Shown: positions 17,820-27,201, counted from the first letter of the stretch. The stretch: DNA of 64,000 nt from Robiginitomaculum sp. (GCA_021776615.1 JAJFFO010000021.1:62001-126000); one strand, 5' to 3'. Numbers and translations are program-made. Notes: generated by a model from the letters alone, not told the origin.

Positions 17820-18386
17820 ATGGGTAAAACCTACCAACAATTGGACGACGAACTGATCTGCTTTATCAAGGCGCAAAAAATGTTCTTTGTCGCCTCCGCG
17901 CCCTTGGCTGCCGATGGCCATGTGAACGTTTCGCCCAAAGGCTATGACAGCCTTGTGGTGCTCGATGAAAACACCGTGGCCTATATTGATCTGGGCGGAT
18001 CGGGCATTGAAACGCAGGCGCATATGCGTGAAAATGGCCGCATTACCTTGATGTTTTGCGCCTTTGAAGGCCCGGCCAATATATTGCGGCTTTATGGGCG
18101 CGGCGAAGCTGTGGATTTCAACCATGCCGACTTTGCCGACCTTTTGGCGTTGTTTCCGGCTTTTGATCGCGCCCGCGCCATCATTAAAATTCATATTGAA
18201 AGCGCCATGGATTCGTGCGGTTGGGGCGTACCGTTTTTTGAATTTAAATCCGAGCGCGAACAATTGCACCGCTGGGTAGATAATAAGCCGTTTGATGAAT
18301 GGGCCGAACACCGCTTCAACACCAACGCAACCAGCCTTGATGGCTTGCCGGGCCTGATCCGCCCCGAAGGAGATGGTAAATCGTGA
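17820..18386 (+). CDS. Pyridoxamine 5'-phosphate oxidase-family (FMN split-barrel) protein inside the met operon
   Basis: The 188-residue protein has the split-barrel signatures of this family: [30 protein letters not shown] near the N-terminus and [26 protein letters not shown] in the middle. It is not the PdxH enzyme; related proteins bind FMN, F420 or heme and mostly lack known roles. AAAGGA lies about 7 bases before the ATG, and the stop overlaps the GTG of the second metH gene. Because it separates the two MetH modules, a link to MetH, for example electron delivery for cobalamin reactivation, is an attractive but untested inference. Confidence 0.8.
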   Translation: MGKTYQQLDDELICFIKAQKMFFVASAPLAADGHVNVSPKGYDSLVVLDENTVAYIDLGGSGIETQAHMRENGRITLMFCAFEGPANILRLYGRGEAVDFNHADFADLLALFPAFDRARAIIKIHIESAMDSCGWGVPFFEFKSEREQLHRWVDNKPFDEWAEHRFNTNATSLDGLPGLIRPEGDGKS

Positions 18387-21052
18387 CTGCCGCCCTGTCG
18401 CGCTTTGTCAATATTGGCGAACGCACCAATGTTTCTGGCTCGGCACGCTTTAAGCGCCTTATTGTTGATGGCGATTATGAGGAGGCGCTGTCGGTAGCGC
18501 GCCAGCAAATCGACAATGGTGCCCAGATCATTGACATCAATATGGATGATGGCTTGCTTGATGGCGTCGAGGCGATGACACAGTTTTTGCGCCTGATTGC
18601 CACCGAGCCGGATATCGCTCGCGTGCCGCTCATGATTGACAGCTCCAAATGGGAGGTCATCCACGCTGGTCTGAAATGTGTGCAGGGCAAAGCGGTGGTC
18701 AATTCGATCTCCATGAAAGAGGGCGAGGCCGAATTTCTGGCCCGGGTGCATGATTGCATGCGCTATGGTGCGGCAGTGGTGGTGATGGCCTTTGACGAAA
18801 CCGGTCAGGCCGACACCGAAGACCGCAAGGTCGAGATTTGCACCCGTGCGTATAATTTGATGGTAAATGCAGGCTTTCCACCTGAAGACATTATTTTCGA
18901 CCCGAATATTTTTGCGGTGGCCACCGGCCTGCCGGAGCACAACAATTACGGGGTTGATTTCATCAACGCCACAAGGCGAATAAAAGACACCCTGCCCCAT
19001 GCGCGCATATCCGGCGGACTGTCCAATCTGTCTTTCTCATTTCGCGGTAATGAACCGGTGCGCCGGGCCATGCACTCGGTATTTCTCTACCATGCCATTC
19101 GTGCCGGACTGGATATGGCCATTGTTAATGCCGGCCAACTCGACATTTATGACGACATTGAGCCCAATTTGCGCGATTGCGTCGAGGATGTGATTCTCAA
19201 TCGCGGTGCCGATGCCGGGGATCGTTTGCTGGAAATTGCTGACGGTTATCGCGGGAAAGCGGGGGCCGCGGCCAAAGCGGCGGACCTAAGCTGGCGCGAA
19301 AATGATTATACCGCGCGTCTTAAACACGCTTTGATTCATGGCTTGACCGATTTCATTGTTGAAGACACCGAAGAAGCCCGCCTCAACGCCGATAAACCCC
19401 TGGAAGTTATTGAAGGCCCGCTCATGGATGGCATGAATGCGGTCGGCGAATTGTTCGGTGCCGGAAAAATGTTTTTGCCGCAAGTGGTGAAGTCGGCGCG
19501 AGTGATGAAACGGGCGGTCGCCCACCTCGTCCCGTATTTGGAAGCGGAAAAAAAGCGCGCCGGACTGATGGGTGTCAGCAATGGCAAAATTATCATGGCC
19601 ACGGTATTGGGCGATGTGCACGATATTGGTAAAAACATCGTCGGCGTAGTGTTGCAATGCAATGGTTATGATGTGATCGATCTTGGCGTAATGGTGCCCG
19701 CCGAACGAATTTTAAGCGTCGCCAAAGACGAAAAAGCCGATATCATTGGACTATCGGGCCTGATTACCCCCAGCCTTGATGAAATGGTTCATGTGGCCGC
19801 AGAAATGCAACGCGAAGGCTGGGACTTGCCTTTGCTAATCGGCGGCGCGACCACATCACCAATGCATACTGCAGTGAAAATAGAACCGGCTTATGCGCGC
19901 AATGGCACGGTCTATGTTGCCGATGCATCGCGCGCCGTTGGGGTGGTGCGTACACTTTTGTCGCCGGAAAGGCGGGGCGAGTTCAAAGCCAAAACCAAAG
20001 CGGATTATGAGCGCCTGCGCGTATCCCACGCCAAGGGCCGCAATGCCAAAGCCCGGCTGAAACTTGCCGAAGCCCGCGCCCGCGCGCCGCGCTATAATTG
20101 GTCAAACAACACGCCACCAAAACCCAGTTTTTTGGGGGTGCGCACGTTTGATGATTGGGATCTCAATGATTTGCGCGCCTATATTGACTGGACGCCATTT
20201 TTGGCCAGTTGGGACGTTAAAGGCAGTTATCCGAAAATTCTCGATGACCCGAAAAAGGGCGAAGCCGCACGCGCTTTATTGGCCGATGCCAACACCATGC
20301 TCGACCGCTTGTGCGCCGAGCGCTGGTTGCAACCACGGGCCGTTGTCGGGTTTTGGCGTGCCAATGCCGATGGCGATGACATCGTATTGTGGCCCGGTGA
20401 CGGTGCGAAGAACGGGCAGGACCCTGAACACGAATTAAGCCGCCTGCATACCCTGCGCCAGCAAATGCCAAAAGATAGTGGCAAGCCCAATATGGCGCTT
20501 AGCGATTTCATTGCTCCTGTGGGCAGTGGGGTCGAAGATTATGTTGGCGGGTTTTGCGTCACCGCCGGACACGGCGAGGCGGCGCACTCAGAGCGCTTTG
20601 CCCGCGCTGGCGATGATTATAGTGCCATTATGGTCAAATCCCTGGCCGATCGTTTTGCCGAGGCTTTGGCCGAGCGTATGCATGGCGAGGTGCGGCAAAA
20701 ACTCTGGGGCTATGCGCCCGATGAGAGCCTCTGCACCGGTGATCTCATTGCCGAAAAATATCAGGGCATTCGCCCGGCACCGGGCTATCCCGCGCAACCA
20801 GACCATACCGAAAAGCGCACCTTGTTTTCGCTGCTCGGTGCCAAGGAGCGCATTGGCGTGGCGCTGACGGAAAGTTGCGCCATGACCCCGCCGGCCAGCG
20901 TATCGGGGCTATATTTCAGCCACCCACAATCGCACTATTTCGCCATTGGCCGCATTGCCCGCGATCAGGTCGATGATTACGCCGCGCGCAAAGGCATGAG
21001 CTTCAAGGAAGCGGAAAAGTGGCTATCGCCGGTTTTGGCCTACACCCCATAG
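18383..21052 (+). CDS. metH: Methionine synthase folate/cobalamin/AdoMet modules (split MetH, C-terminal part)
   Basis: The 889-residue protein holds the remaining MetH modules in order. A pterin-binding barrel (about 1-270, beginning [18 protein letters not shown]) is followed by the cobalamin cap helices ([21 protein letters not shown]), the B12-binding Rossmann domain with [12 protein letters not shown] where His413 is the lower cobalt ligand, and the AdoMet reactivation domain with the R-x3-GY motif at Arg797-Tyr802. Presence of the reactivation domain shows that a reductive repair system is needed. The GTG start overlaps the upstream stop. Confidence 0.95.
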   Translation: MTAALSRFVNIGERTNVSGSARFKRLIVDGDYEEALSVARQQIDNGAQIIDINMDDGLLDGVEAMTQFLRLIATEPDIARVPLMIDSSKWEVIHAGLKCVQGKAVVNSISMKEGEAEFLARVHDCMRYGAAVVVMAFDETGQADTEDRKVEICTRAYNLMVNAGFPPEDIIFDPNIFAVATGLPEHNNYGVDFINATRRIKDTLPHARISGGLSNLSFSFRGNEPVRRAMHSVFLYHAIRAGLDMAIVNAGQLDIYDDIEPNLRDCVEDVILNRGADAGDRLLEIADGYRGKAGAAAKAADLSWRENDYTARLKHALIHGLTDFIVEDTEEARLNADKPLEVIEGPLMDGMNAVGELFGAGKMFLPQVVKSARVMKRAVAHLVPYLEAEKKRAGLMGVSNGKIIMATVLGDVHDIGKNIVGVVLQCNGYDVIDLGVMVPAERILSVAKDEKADIIGLSGLITPSLDEMVHVAAEMQREGWDLPLLIGGATTSPMHTAVKIEPAYARNGTVYVADASRAVGVVRTLLSPERRGEFKAKTKADYERLRVSHAKGRNAKARLKLAEARARAPRYNWSNNTPPKPSFLGVRTFDDWDLNDLRAYIDWTPFLASWDVKGSYPKILDDPKKGEAARALLADANTMLDRLCAERWLQPRAVVGFWRANADGDDIVLWPGDGAKNGQDPEHELSRLHTLRQQMPKDSGKPNMALSDFIAPVGSGVEDYVGGFCVTAGHGEAAHSERFARAGDDYSAIMVKSLADRFAEALAERMHGEVRQKLWGYAPDESLCTGDLIAEKYQGIRPAPGYPAQPDHTEKRTLFSLLGAKERIGVALTESCAMTPPASVSGLYFSHPQSHYFAIGRIARDQVDDYAARKGMSFKEAEKWLSPVLAYTP

Positions 21053-21125
21053 CATTAGCCAGCAAATCTCGCAAAGATGCCAACCCACGCTTGGCAAAAG
21101 CGTAAAGTTCGTTCATTTTAGGCCA

Positions 21126-21662
21126 ATGAAAACCATACTTATTTTTTGCCTTTATGCCTTGTTCGCTTCTCCGGCAATGGCTGAGGTTACATGGTCAAAT
21201 GATTCCGCGTTTGAGATTACCATAGAGCGCACCTTGCCCGTAACACCGGACGAGGCCTATACGCGCTTCACCCAGATTTCGCGCTGGTGGAGTGCCGACC
21301 ATTCCTATTCTGGCGATGCCGCTAATTTTTACCTGCAACCGACTGCCGGTGGGTGCTGGTGTGAAAACCTGCCCGGCGGCGGCTCGGTCGAGCACATGCG
21401 AGTGCTGCACGCCAGTCCCGGCAAATTACTGCGCCTGTCCGGCGGCCTCGGCCCGCTGCAAGATTACCCGCTGGCAGCAATTATGTCGGTAAACTTCATC
21501 GCGACAGAAACCGAGGACGAAGAAGCGCAAACCAGAATCACCCTGATTTACCGGGTCAGCGGTGATGTCGAAGGCGGCCTTGCGCCGTGGGCATCCGGTG
21601 TGGAGCCGGTCATCGCCGAGGCTATCGGGCTTTTCGAAAATTATGTGCGAGCAGAGCCATAA
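21126..21662 (+). CDS. Exported SRPBCC (START/Bet v1-like) domain protein
   Basis: The protein has a short signal peptide (MKTILIFCLYALFASPAMA) followed by a polyketide cyclase/SRPBCC domain: ITIERTLPVTPDEAYTRFTQISRWWSADHSYSG at the start and a long C-terminal helix ending IGLFENYVRAEP. The WCENLPGGGSVEHMRVLHASPGKLLRLSGGLGPLQ stretch is common in AHSA1-like members. The fold holds hydrophobic ligands. Periplasmic location is unusual because most family members are cytoplasmic. The ligand is unknown, and the gene is not obviously part of the met operon. Confidence 0.75.
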   Translation: MKTILIFCLYALFASPAMAEVTWSNDSAFEITIERTLPVTPDEAYTRFTQISRWWSADHSYSGDAANFYLQPTAGGCWCENLPGGGSVEHMRVLHASPGKLLRLSGGLGPLQDYPLAAIMSVNFIATETEDEEAQTRITLIYRVSGDVEGGLAPWASGVEPVIAEAIGLFENYVRAEP

Positions 21663-21741
21663 TTCGCCGCTATAAATCAAAACAGGACGCCTAATCCAGC
21701 CAGACAGGCCTTCTACCATTAGGGCCAGCCTCCATCCCATC

Positions 21742-22668
21742 TTATGACGGGGTTCGTGGTAACGGCATGCCGCCTTGGTGCGCCGCCAGTTTTGCCCATT
21801 TCCATAAGGCACCGGGCCTGCTTTTATAGAGGCTGGAAACCGTGCGCCCGGTTTGCCCGGTTTTGATCACTTGGCCGGAATGCACAATATCGCGGCGAAA
21901 GTTTTGCGTATGCAGGCCCACGCCAACAATCGCTTCAACGCTTTTTTGCAAAGCACCAAGGGTAAAGGGTCCGGGCAGTAATGCCGGCATTATCCCATGG
22001 TGGGCAATCTTCTCGCGCAAATAAGAAAGCGTATCGGCCAAAACCTGGCGATCGCCAGCGTCCATGATCTGGCCATAGACCGCGGCATGACGTTGGCGCA
22101 TGGAAATCGCCGCCCCGGCGCTATCACGCACGGCCTCCGGGGCGAGACCAGCTTTGTACAACACCGCAAAGCGTTCCCCCGCCAATGCCGGTTTCCAGTT
22201 TTTTGCCTGCCCGGCAAAAAGCACATCCAGCATTTCCCGGTCTAACGAACTGGTTTTGCGCCGGGCTTGTTTTGACCATTCATAAAGTGCCGGGCGCAGA
22301 ACCTGCACCAAGCCTTCGGGCTCATGATCGCACCAATTTTCCCACGGGAAAATGTCAGCAATCGGCGTCCAACGCGCCCCGCGCGGCATAAAAGCATTGC
22401 GATCACTGACCAAAGCCAGCAGGCAGATACGGATATAGCCATGGCTTAATCTGGCCCCGATCTGCTCGACATGGGTAATTTGCGCCGCCGTATGAATACT
22501 GGCCCATTCGCGCAGGCGCGCTTCAAAACTTTGCCCGCGCGCCGGATCAAACGGTGCGGCCGGCAGCGATAACGGCCCGCTCGGACGCCCGGCAAGAGTC
22601 AGCACATAAAGGCCCGACGGATCCGCCGCCGCCAATACCGCACATATTTGAGTACCCGGCCCCTTCAT
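21742..22668 (-). CDS. NrtR/NadQ-like NAD-metabolism regulator (degenerate Nudix + winged helix)
   Basis: The 308-residue protein combines an N-terminal Nudix-like region with a C-terminal winged helix. The Nudix box is degenerate (RGQSFEARLREWASIHTAAQ lacks the REUxEExG glutamates), which suggests ligand sensing rather than hydrolysis. The C-terminal part LLPGPFTLGALQKSVEAIVG, QNFRRDIV and TGQTGRTVSSLYK resembles the NrtR DNA-binding domain. In alphaproteobacteria similar proteins (NadQ) regulate NAD synthesis. Its ATG overlaps the upstream HD gene stop by one base. The NadQ assignment is from memory of the family. Confidence 0.72.
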   Translation of the reverse strand: MKGPGTQICAVLAAADPSGLYVLTLAGRPSGPLSLPAAPFDPARGQSFEARLREWASIHTAAQITHVEQIGARLSHGYIRICLLALVSDRNAFMPRGARWTPIADIFPWENWCDHEPEGLVQVLRPALYEWSKQARRKTSSLDREMLDVLFAGQAKNWKPALAGERFAVLYKAGLAPEAVRDSAGAAISMRQRHAAVYGQIMDAGDRQVLADTLSYLREKIAHHGIMPALLPGPFTLGALQKSVEAIVGVGLHTQNFRRDIVHSGQVIKTGQTGRTVSSLYKSRPGALWKWAKLAAHQGGMPLPRTPS

Positions 22669-23318
22669 CAGGACGAACCTTTTTTGCGCGCCGCCTTTTT
22701 GGACCCCATGGCCTCATTCAACGCGTCAAAGCGTTCCATAAAAGCGATTTGCGCCTGCGCGACCGGCAAGGGCGTGATCACCACTTCAAGACCCGGTGGC
22801 GGGGTGAGGAAGTATTTGTTGCTTTCTTCTTTTGAAAATTCGGCAATTTGCACCGCTTCAAAATGTGCACACAAGCGATCGGCCTTCTTGATCAGGCGGG
22901 CAATGCCGACCGGCAGGCTGACCGGCAGGCCAAAGCGCACATGAATGGCGGCTTCCAGCTTATTTTCAATGGTTTTATATTGCTTGCCCAAGGCCGCTTT
23001 GAACGGGCTGATCATATCGCCAATGACGTATTCCGGCGCGTCGTGCAAAAGCGCCGCCAGGCGCCATTTAATCGCCAAATCCGGCTTTAAATGCACGGCG
23101 ATACGCTCCACCACTATGGAGTGCTCGGCCACCGAAAACGCGTGGGGGCTGGCTGTCTGTCCATTCCAGCGCGCCACCCGCGCCAGGCCGTGAGCGATGT
23201 CCTCAATTTCTATATCCAGAGGAGACGGATCGAGAATATCCAGCCGGCGTCCGCTTAACATGCGTTGCCAAGCCCTTCTGGGCGCTTTAAAATCGGTTAT
23301 TGCTTTGTGCGCTGTCAT
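22668..23318 (-). CDS. HD-domain phosphohydrolase (YfbR-like)
   Basis: The 216-residue protein has the metal-binding HD pattern: His in SPHAFSVAEHS, His-Asp in AALLHDAPEYVIGDM and Asp in IKKADRLCAHFEA. This matches the YfbR 5'-deoxynucleotidase-like branch. The protein is likely a cytoplasmic nucleotide phosphohydrolase; its substrate is unknown. The C-terminus is lysine-rich. It is first in an operon with the NrtR/NadQ-like regulator, so a nucleotide or NAD-salvage role is plausible. Confidence 0.82.
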   Translation of the reverse strand: MTAHKAITDFKAPRRAWQRMLSGRRLDILDPSPLDIEIEDIAHGLARVARWNGQTASPHAFSVAEHSIVVERIAVHLKPDLAIKWRLAALLHDAPEYVIGDMISPFKAALGKQYKTIENKLEAAIHVRFGLPVSLPVGIARLIKKADRLCAHFEAVQIAEFSKEESNKYFLTPPPGLEVVITPLPVAQAQIAFMERFDALNEAMGSKKAARKKGSS

Positions 23319-23379
23319 GTCGCGCCCTTATTGCTTGCGGATGGTGCGTATTCACTTGATCTTACAGTTCACGGCTCAA

Positions 23380-23428
23380 GACAAGTTTTCACTGTAAAAG
23401 GCCCAGGACAAGTTTTCACTATAAAAGG
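23380..23428. repeat. Tandem 22-bp repeats in a divergent promoter region
   Basis: A 22-bp unit starting GACAAGTTTTCACT occurs at 23380-23401 and 23407-23428, with only one difference (G/A at position 15). The two units are 27 bp apart start to start. An inverted TTACAGT at 23362-23368 mirrors the ACTGTAA inside the first unit. They lie between the HD/NadQ-like operon (minus) and the hypothetical gene at 23438 (plus), so an operator for the NadQ-like protein is possible. Confidence 0.55.
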
Positions 23429-23437
23429 AATGTAGCC

Positions 23438-23818
23438 ATGCCCCTTACGCGCCTTGTGTTACGCGTCGCCCGCAATCCGGGAACCGAATTTCCAGAAGGT
23501 AACGATCACCACGGATATGTTATTACCGCGCCACTCGACAAAGACGGCTATCTTGATGTGGAATTATGGCGGCACAATAAGCGCAAATGCACCGTGGTGC
23601 GGTTTTCGCCAGATGATGAGGAGCGGGCAGATGGCCTGCTGACCCACCGCGCCTCCAAATGGTATTTCCATTATGACGAGGACGATGAGGGGCCGGACGA
23701 GCCTGTTTACCGCTTGGGCCAGCACGAAATGCGCTTGGGCGATTACCTCACCGTGCACGAAGCTGATGGCGAGGACCTCGTACACAAAATCACCGAATCG
23801 CAAATGCTGAACGGCTGA
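23438..23818 (+). CDS. Conserved hypothetical protein
   Basis: This 126-residue soluble protein has no signal peptide or membrane segment. It opens with TRLVLRVARNPGTEFPEGNDHHGY and contains LWRHNKRKCTVVRF and an acidic central run HYDEDDEGPDEPVYRLGQHEMRLGDY. Similar small proteins occur in alphaproteobacterial genomes, but I know no function. AAAGGA lies 10-15 bases before the ATG, inside the second of the tandem 22-bp repeats, so binding there could block translation or transcription. Confidence 0.7.
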   Translation: MPLTRLVLRVARNPGTEFPEGNDHHGYVITAPLDKDGYLDVELWRHNKRKCTVVRFSPDDEERADGLLTHRASKWYFHYDEDDEGPDEPVYRLGQHEMRLGDYLTVHEADGEDLVHKITESQMLNG

Positions 23819-23836
23819 AGCACCAAAGTGCCAAGC

Positions 23837-23868
23837 AAAAGGCGAGCACTAATGCCGTGCCCGCCCTT
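23837..23868 (-). terminator. Rho-independent terminator after nfeD
   Basis: Read on the minus strand, GGCGGGCAC pairs with GTGCTCGCC (one G-U pair) around a 7-base loop, followed by TTTT. It lies 25 bp past the nfeD-like stop and between the convergent ends of that gene and the hypothetical gene. Confidence 0.8.
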
Positions 23869-23892
23869 GATACAATTCATTACGGTTTGATT

Positions 23893-24357
23893 TTAGGCGA
23901 GTGAGACAGAAAGCGTGACGCCGTTCACTGCGTCTACGACCACTTTTGTGCCCGCTTTGATATCTGATCCGTCGCTGCTAATGGCGCTCCAATGGGTATC
24001 GCCAAGGCGCACCCGACCGCCGCCATTGGTAAAACCTTCAATGGTTTCAGCGCTTTTGCCCAGCAATTGTATCGCACGCTCATTAAGGTCCGGCTCCCCG
24101 CCTTTATTCATCAGCGGTTTTAAATACATGCTGCCAACAATGGTCAGCACCAAGGTAATGGCGGAAAATAACAACCACTCGACCTGCCAGCCCAGCGGCA
24201 TAACAAAGCTAAGCAGCGCCAAGGCGAAGGCCGCCGCTGCGGGCCACAACACATAGGTCGTGCCCCCGGTAAGCAATTCTACCACCAGCAATCCGGCCGC
24301 CAGAATAAGCCAATGCCATGCATTCATGTGCATGAAGATTTCATTGATCTCAGCCAT
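23893..24357 (-). CDS. NfeD-family membrane protein
   Basis: The 154-residue protein has an N-terminal membrane part (WHWLILAAGLLVVELLTGG, then two further hydrophobic segments) and a C-terminal OB-fold domain beginning at LLGKSAETIEGFTNGGGRVRLGDTHWSA. This is the short NfeD form that pairs with an SPFH protein. The ATG is 3 bases after the upstream SPFH stop with an AAGGGTTAGG ribosome site inside that gene end. It probably forms a membrane complex with the SPFH protein; its exact task is unknown. Confidence 0.88.
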   Translation of the reverse strand: MAEINEIFMHMNAWHWLILAAGLLVVELLTGGTTYVLWPAAAAFALALLSFVMPLGWQVEWLLFSAITLVLTIVGSMYLKPLMNKGGEPDLNERAIQLLGKSAETIEGFTNGGGRVRLGDTHWSAISSDGSDIKAGTKVVVDAVNGVTLSVSLA

Positions 24358-24360
24358 GAC

Positions 24361-25284
24361 CTAACCCTTCTCTTTATTGGAAAGTCCCGCCGCTTCAATG
24401 ATCGCGCCAATGCCGCCAACAGTGGCCGCCAATGAAGAAAATTCGGCAGGCACAATCACCGTCTTTTGCTGATCAGATTCGGCCAATTTTGCGAACGCAT
24501 CGACATATTTTTGCGCAATAAAGTAATTCACTGCCTGCACATCGCCCTGAGCAATCGCTTCCGAAACCATGGCCGTTGCCTTGGCTTCAGCCTCGGCCAG
24601 ACGCTCGCGCGCCTCGGCATCTCTAAAGGCGGCTTCCTTGCGTCCTTCCGCATCCAGAACGGCAGCACGTTTTTCGCCCTCGGAGCGCAAAATAGCAGAT
24701 TGCTTTTCGCCCTCGGCGATCAAAATTTCCGCCCGTTTTTCCCGCTCGGCTTTCATTTGCCGGGCCATGGCCGCGGTAATATCCGCAGGCGGCGTAAGGT
24801 CACGAATTTCAATACGGGTGACTTTCAACCCCCACGGATTGGTGGCCCGGTCGATAACGCTCAGCAACAGGCCATTAATCTCGTCGCGGCGCGACAACAC
24901 CTCGTCAAGGTCCATAGAACCAACCACGGTACGGATATTGGTCAGGCATAAATTGATCGTGGCGAAATCAACATCATCTACTTCATAGGCCGCTCTTGCC
25001 GCATCCAATGCCTGCACAAACACCACTGCATCAACGCTAACCATAGCGTTGTCCTTGGTGATCACCTCCTGATTGGGCACATCAATTACCCGTTCGCGCA
25101 TATTCATTTTGAAGCCAATAGCGTCGATGAACGGGATGATGATGTGAAAACCCGGCTTTAGGGTTTTAACGTATTTACCAAAACGCTGTACGGTAAATTC
25201 ACTACCCTGAGGTACGGTTTTGAAAGCACTAAAACCGAAGACGAGGACGAGGAGTACGATAACTCCTATAGTTATTCCTGGCAT
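24361..25284 (-). CDS. SPFH/band 7 (stomatin-like) membrane protein, QmcA type
   Basis: One N-terminal transmembrane helix is followed by the SPFH domain (TVPQGSEFTVQRFGKYVKTLKPGFHIIIPFIDAI) and a long Glu/Ala/Lys coiled coil with repeats such as EREKRAEILIAEGEKQSAILRSEGEKRAAVL. Such proteins oligomerise into membrane cages and can regulate FtsH-type proteases. A frame extends 4 codons upstream, but GGAG lies 7 bases before the ATG at 25284, so that start is chosen. It is paired with the NfeD gene. Confidence 0.92.
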   Translation of the reverse strand: MPGITIGVIVLLVLVFGFSAFKTVPQGSEFTVQRFGKYVKTLKPGFHIIIPFIDAIGFKMNMRERVIDVPNQEVITKDNAMVSVDAVVFVQALDAARAAYEVDDVDFATINLCLTNIRTVVGSMDLDEVLSRRDEINGLLLSVIDRATNPWGLKVTRIEIRDLTPPADITAAMARQMKAEREKRAEILIAEGEKQSAILRSEGEKRAAVLDAEGRKEAAFRDAEARERLAEAEAKATAMVSEAIAQGDVQAVNYFIAQKYVDAFAKLAESDQQKTVIVPAEFSSLAATVGGIGAIIEAAGLSNKEKG

Positions 25285-25358
25285 AGATTTCTCCAATAGG
25301 CCGTGCGCGCGATGATTATCGGCTGGCCCGGTTAGCGCCCCCCGGCACTAAATTGAGA

Positions 25359-25841
25359 TCAAAGCTGCTCAAGCATGTGTTCCGCAGAGGAAACCCGATA
25401 CTCGCCCGGCTCTTCTACATTAATATGGGTAACCACACCGTCTTTTACAAGTAGCGAGAAGCGTTGACCACGAACACCCATGCCAAAACCGGACCCGTCA
25501 AAATCCAGGCCAAGTGCTTTGACGAATTCACCATTACCATCAGCAAGCATAGTCACCGCTTCATCTGTACCTTGATCTTGCTCCCATGCATGAAGCACAA
25601 AAACATCATTCACTGCCGTACAGGCAATAGTATCCACACCTTTGGATTTTAATGCGTCTGCATGTTGTTTATAGCTTGGCAAATGCTTGGCGCTGCACGT
25701 GGGCGTAAAGGCGCCGGGCAGCGAAAACAAAGCTACGGTTTTGCCCTGAAAAACATCATCTGCACTTAACTGATCGGGGCCACCGGCCGTCCAGGTCATA
25801 AAGGCGCCGCTTGGAACTTTGTCACCAACTTTGATGGTCAT
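25359..25841 (-). CDS. Peroxiredoxin, Prx5 type
   Basis: The 160-residue thiol peroxidase reduces hydrogen and alkyl peroxides. The peroxidatic cysteine is Cys49 in SLPGAFTPTCS. The Trp-His region AVNDVFVLHAWEQDQG and the FGMGVRGQRFSLLVKDGVV stretch are Prx5-family features. The sequence shows no second conserved cysteine beyond Cys74-type positions, so the resolving partner is not evident, and no glutaredoxin domain is attached. It is a monocistronic gene divergent from yqgE. Confidence 0.93.
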   Translation of the reverse strand: MTIKVGDKVPSGAFMTWTAGGPDQLSADDVFQGKTVALFSLPGAFTPTCSAKHLPSYKQHADALKSKGVDTIACTAVNDVFVLHAWEQDQGTDEAVTMLADGNGEFVKALGLDFDGSGFGMGVRGQRFSLLVKDGVVTHINVEEPGEYRVSSAEHMLEQL

Positions 25842-25957
25842 ACGATTCTCCTCTGTATTTACCGCCAGTTTAACCGGTCAGCACCATAAGGGCGACAAAA
25901 ATCGCCGCATTGCAGCAACCCCTTGCACTCACGCCCAAAACCCCCAAGATAAGAATC

Positions 25958-26533
25958 ATGCAACAGAATCCACATTCCGGGTATTTAAGCGGGCGCATGC
26001 TGATCGCAGCGCCGGGCATGGCCGATGAGCGTTTTGCCCGCTCGTTAGTGTATATATGCGGCCATTCCGCCGAGCAGAGCATGGGGTTGGTGGTCAATCA
26101 CCCGCTCGAAGGTCTAACCCTGCCGGCGCTTTTACAACAGTTAGATATTGAAAGCTCGATTCAGGTCCCCGATCAGCCGGTTCTTTATGGTGGACCGGTG
26201 GAACGTGAGCGGGGTTTTGTCTTGCACAGCCTTGATTACCGCGCCAAAGATTCGACCATGCCGATCTCCGACCAATGGGGGCTTACCGCTTCCAAGGAAA
26301 TTTTATTGGCGATTAATTCGGCCCATCCGCCTCGCCAATCCGCCTTGGCTTTGGGGTTTGCCAATTGGGACGCCGGGCAGCTTGAAGACGAATTGTCGCA
26401 AAATGCCTGGCTGGTTTGCGATGCCAATGAAGACTTGATTTTTGATGATGTATTTTCCACCAAATGGGAACGCGCTTTGTCCAGCATTGGTGTCGATCCT
26501 TCACGTTATGTAGAGTCTGCTGGGCAAGCTTAG
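25958..26533 (+). CDS. YqgE/AlgH family protein
   Basis: The 191-residue protein starts MQQNPHSGYLSGRMLIAAPGMADERFARSLVYICGHS and has MGLVVNHPL, YGGPVERERGFVLHS and ALGFANWDAGQLEDELSQNAWL, the hallmark blocks of the DUF179 family. The structure of the family is known but its function is not. An in-frame TTG lies 48 bp upstream; the ATG at 25958 matches the usual family start. It ends only 5 bp from the convergent acetyltransferase stop. Confidence 0.92.
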   Translation: MQQNPHSGYLSGRMLIAAPGMADERFARSLVYICGHSAEQSMGLVVNHPLEGLTLPALLQQLDIESSIQVPDQPVLYGGPVERERGFVLHSLDYRAKDSTMPISDQWGLTASKEILLAINSAHPPRQSALALGFANWDAGQLEDELSQNAWLVCDANEDLIFDDVFSTKWERALSSIGVDPSRYVESAGQA

Positions 26534-26538
26534 GAAAG

Positions 26539-27138
26539 CTATAAGCCCTCACGCGGTGACGGGTCCGGCGTTATACGCGCATAGGTAACATGGTCGCGCC
26601 ATTCGCCATTGATTTTCAAATAGCCGCGCGCCAACCCTTCTTCGATAAACCCCAGACCTTCGAGCAATCGCCGCGAGGGGTGATTGTCGGCAATACAGGC
26701 GGCATCAACCCGGTGTAAGCGCAATTCGTCAAAAGCAAAGCCGCAAACCGCTTCCACGGCTGCGCCAATCATGCCCTGGCGGCGAAACGGTTCACCAACC
26801 CAATAGCCAAGGCTGGCCATTTGCGCCACGCCGCGCCGGACATTCGAAAGATTGCACCCACCCACCAGTCGACCATCACTCTGGCGATACACCAAAAACG
26901 CATAACCCGCCGCGGCCAGACGATCTTCGCCATAGCGGCGCACCCGCCGTTTAAATGATGACCGGGTAAGCTCGTCCTTAGCCCAGCTTGGCTCCCACGG
27001 CGTTAAAAATGCCTGACTTTTAGCCCGAAGACGCGCCCAATCATCGTAATCTTCCACTTGCGGTGGGCGCAGGACAATATTCTTGCCAATAATCTCGCCG
27101 CCGGGAAGGTCGGCAATATCGGTACGAAAAAGCGCCAT
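26539..27138 (-). CDS. GNAT acetyltransferase, RimJ-like
   Basis: The 199-residue protein is a GNAT-fold N-acetyltransferase of the RimJ/RimL branch: LRPPQVEDYDDWARLRAKSQAFLTPWEPSW at the start, LGYWVGEPFRRQGMIGAAVEAVCGFAFDELRLHRV with the acetyl-CoA loop, and HPSRRLLEGLGFIEEGLARGYLKINGEWRDHVTYA at the end. Protein N-termini are probable acceptors. It follows surf1 in the same direction after about 63 bp and may be the end of the oxidase operon. Confidence 0.86.
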   Translation of the reverse strand: MALFRTDIADLPGGEIIGKNIVLRPPQVEDYDDWARLRAKSQAFLTPWEPSWAKDELTRSSFKRRVRRYGEDRLAAAGYAFLVYRQSDGRLVGGCNLSNVRRGVAQMASLGYWVGEPFRRQGMIGAAVEAVCGFAFDELRLHRVDAACIADNHPSRRLLEGLGFIEEGLARGYLKINGEWRDHVTYARITPDPSPREGL

Positions 27139-27201
27139 CGAGTCGTCCTAAAGGAAGTATGTTCATATTGAAGGCGCATTGCTGCTTAAGAGCAAGACCG
27201 T

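Noticed and set aside
18191-19000. 269-codon minus-strand frame across the FMN-type gene and metH
   Set aside because: It crosses the junction of two well-supported overlapping genes on the other strand and has no start signal.
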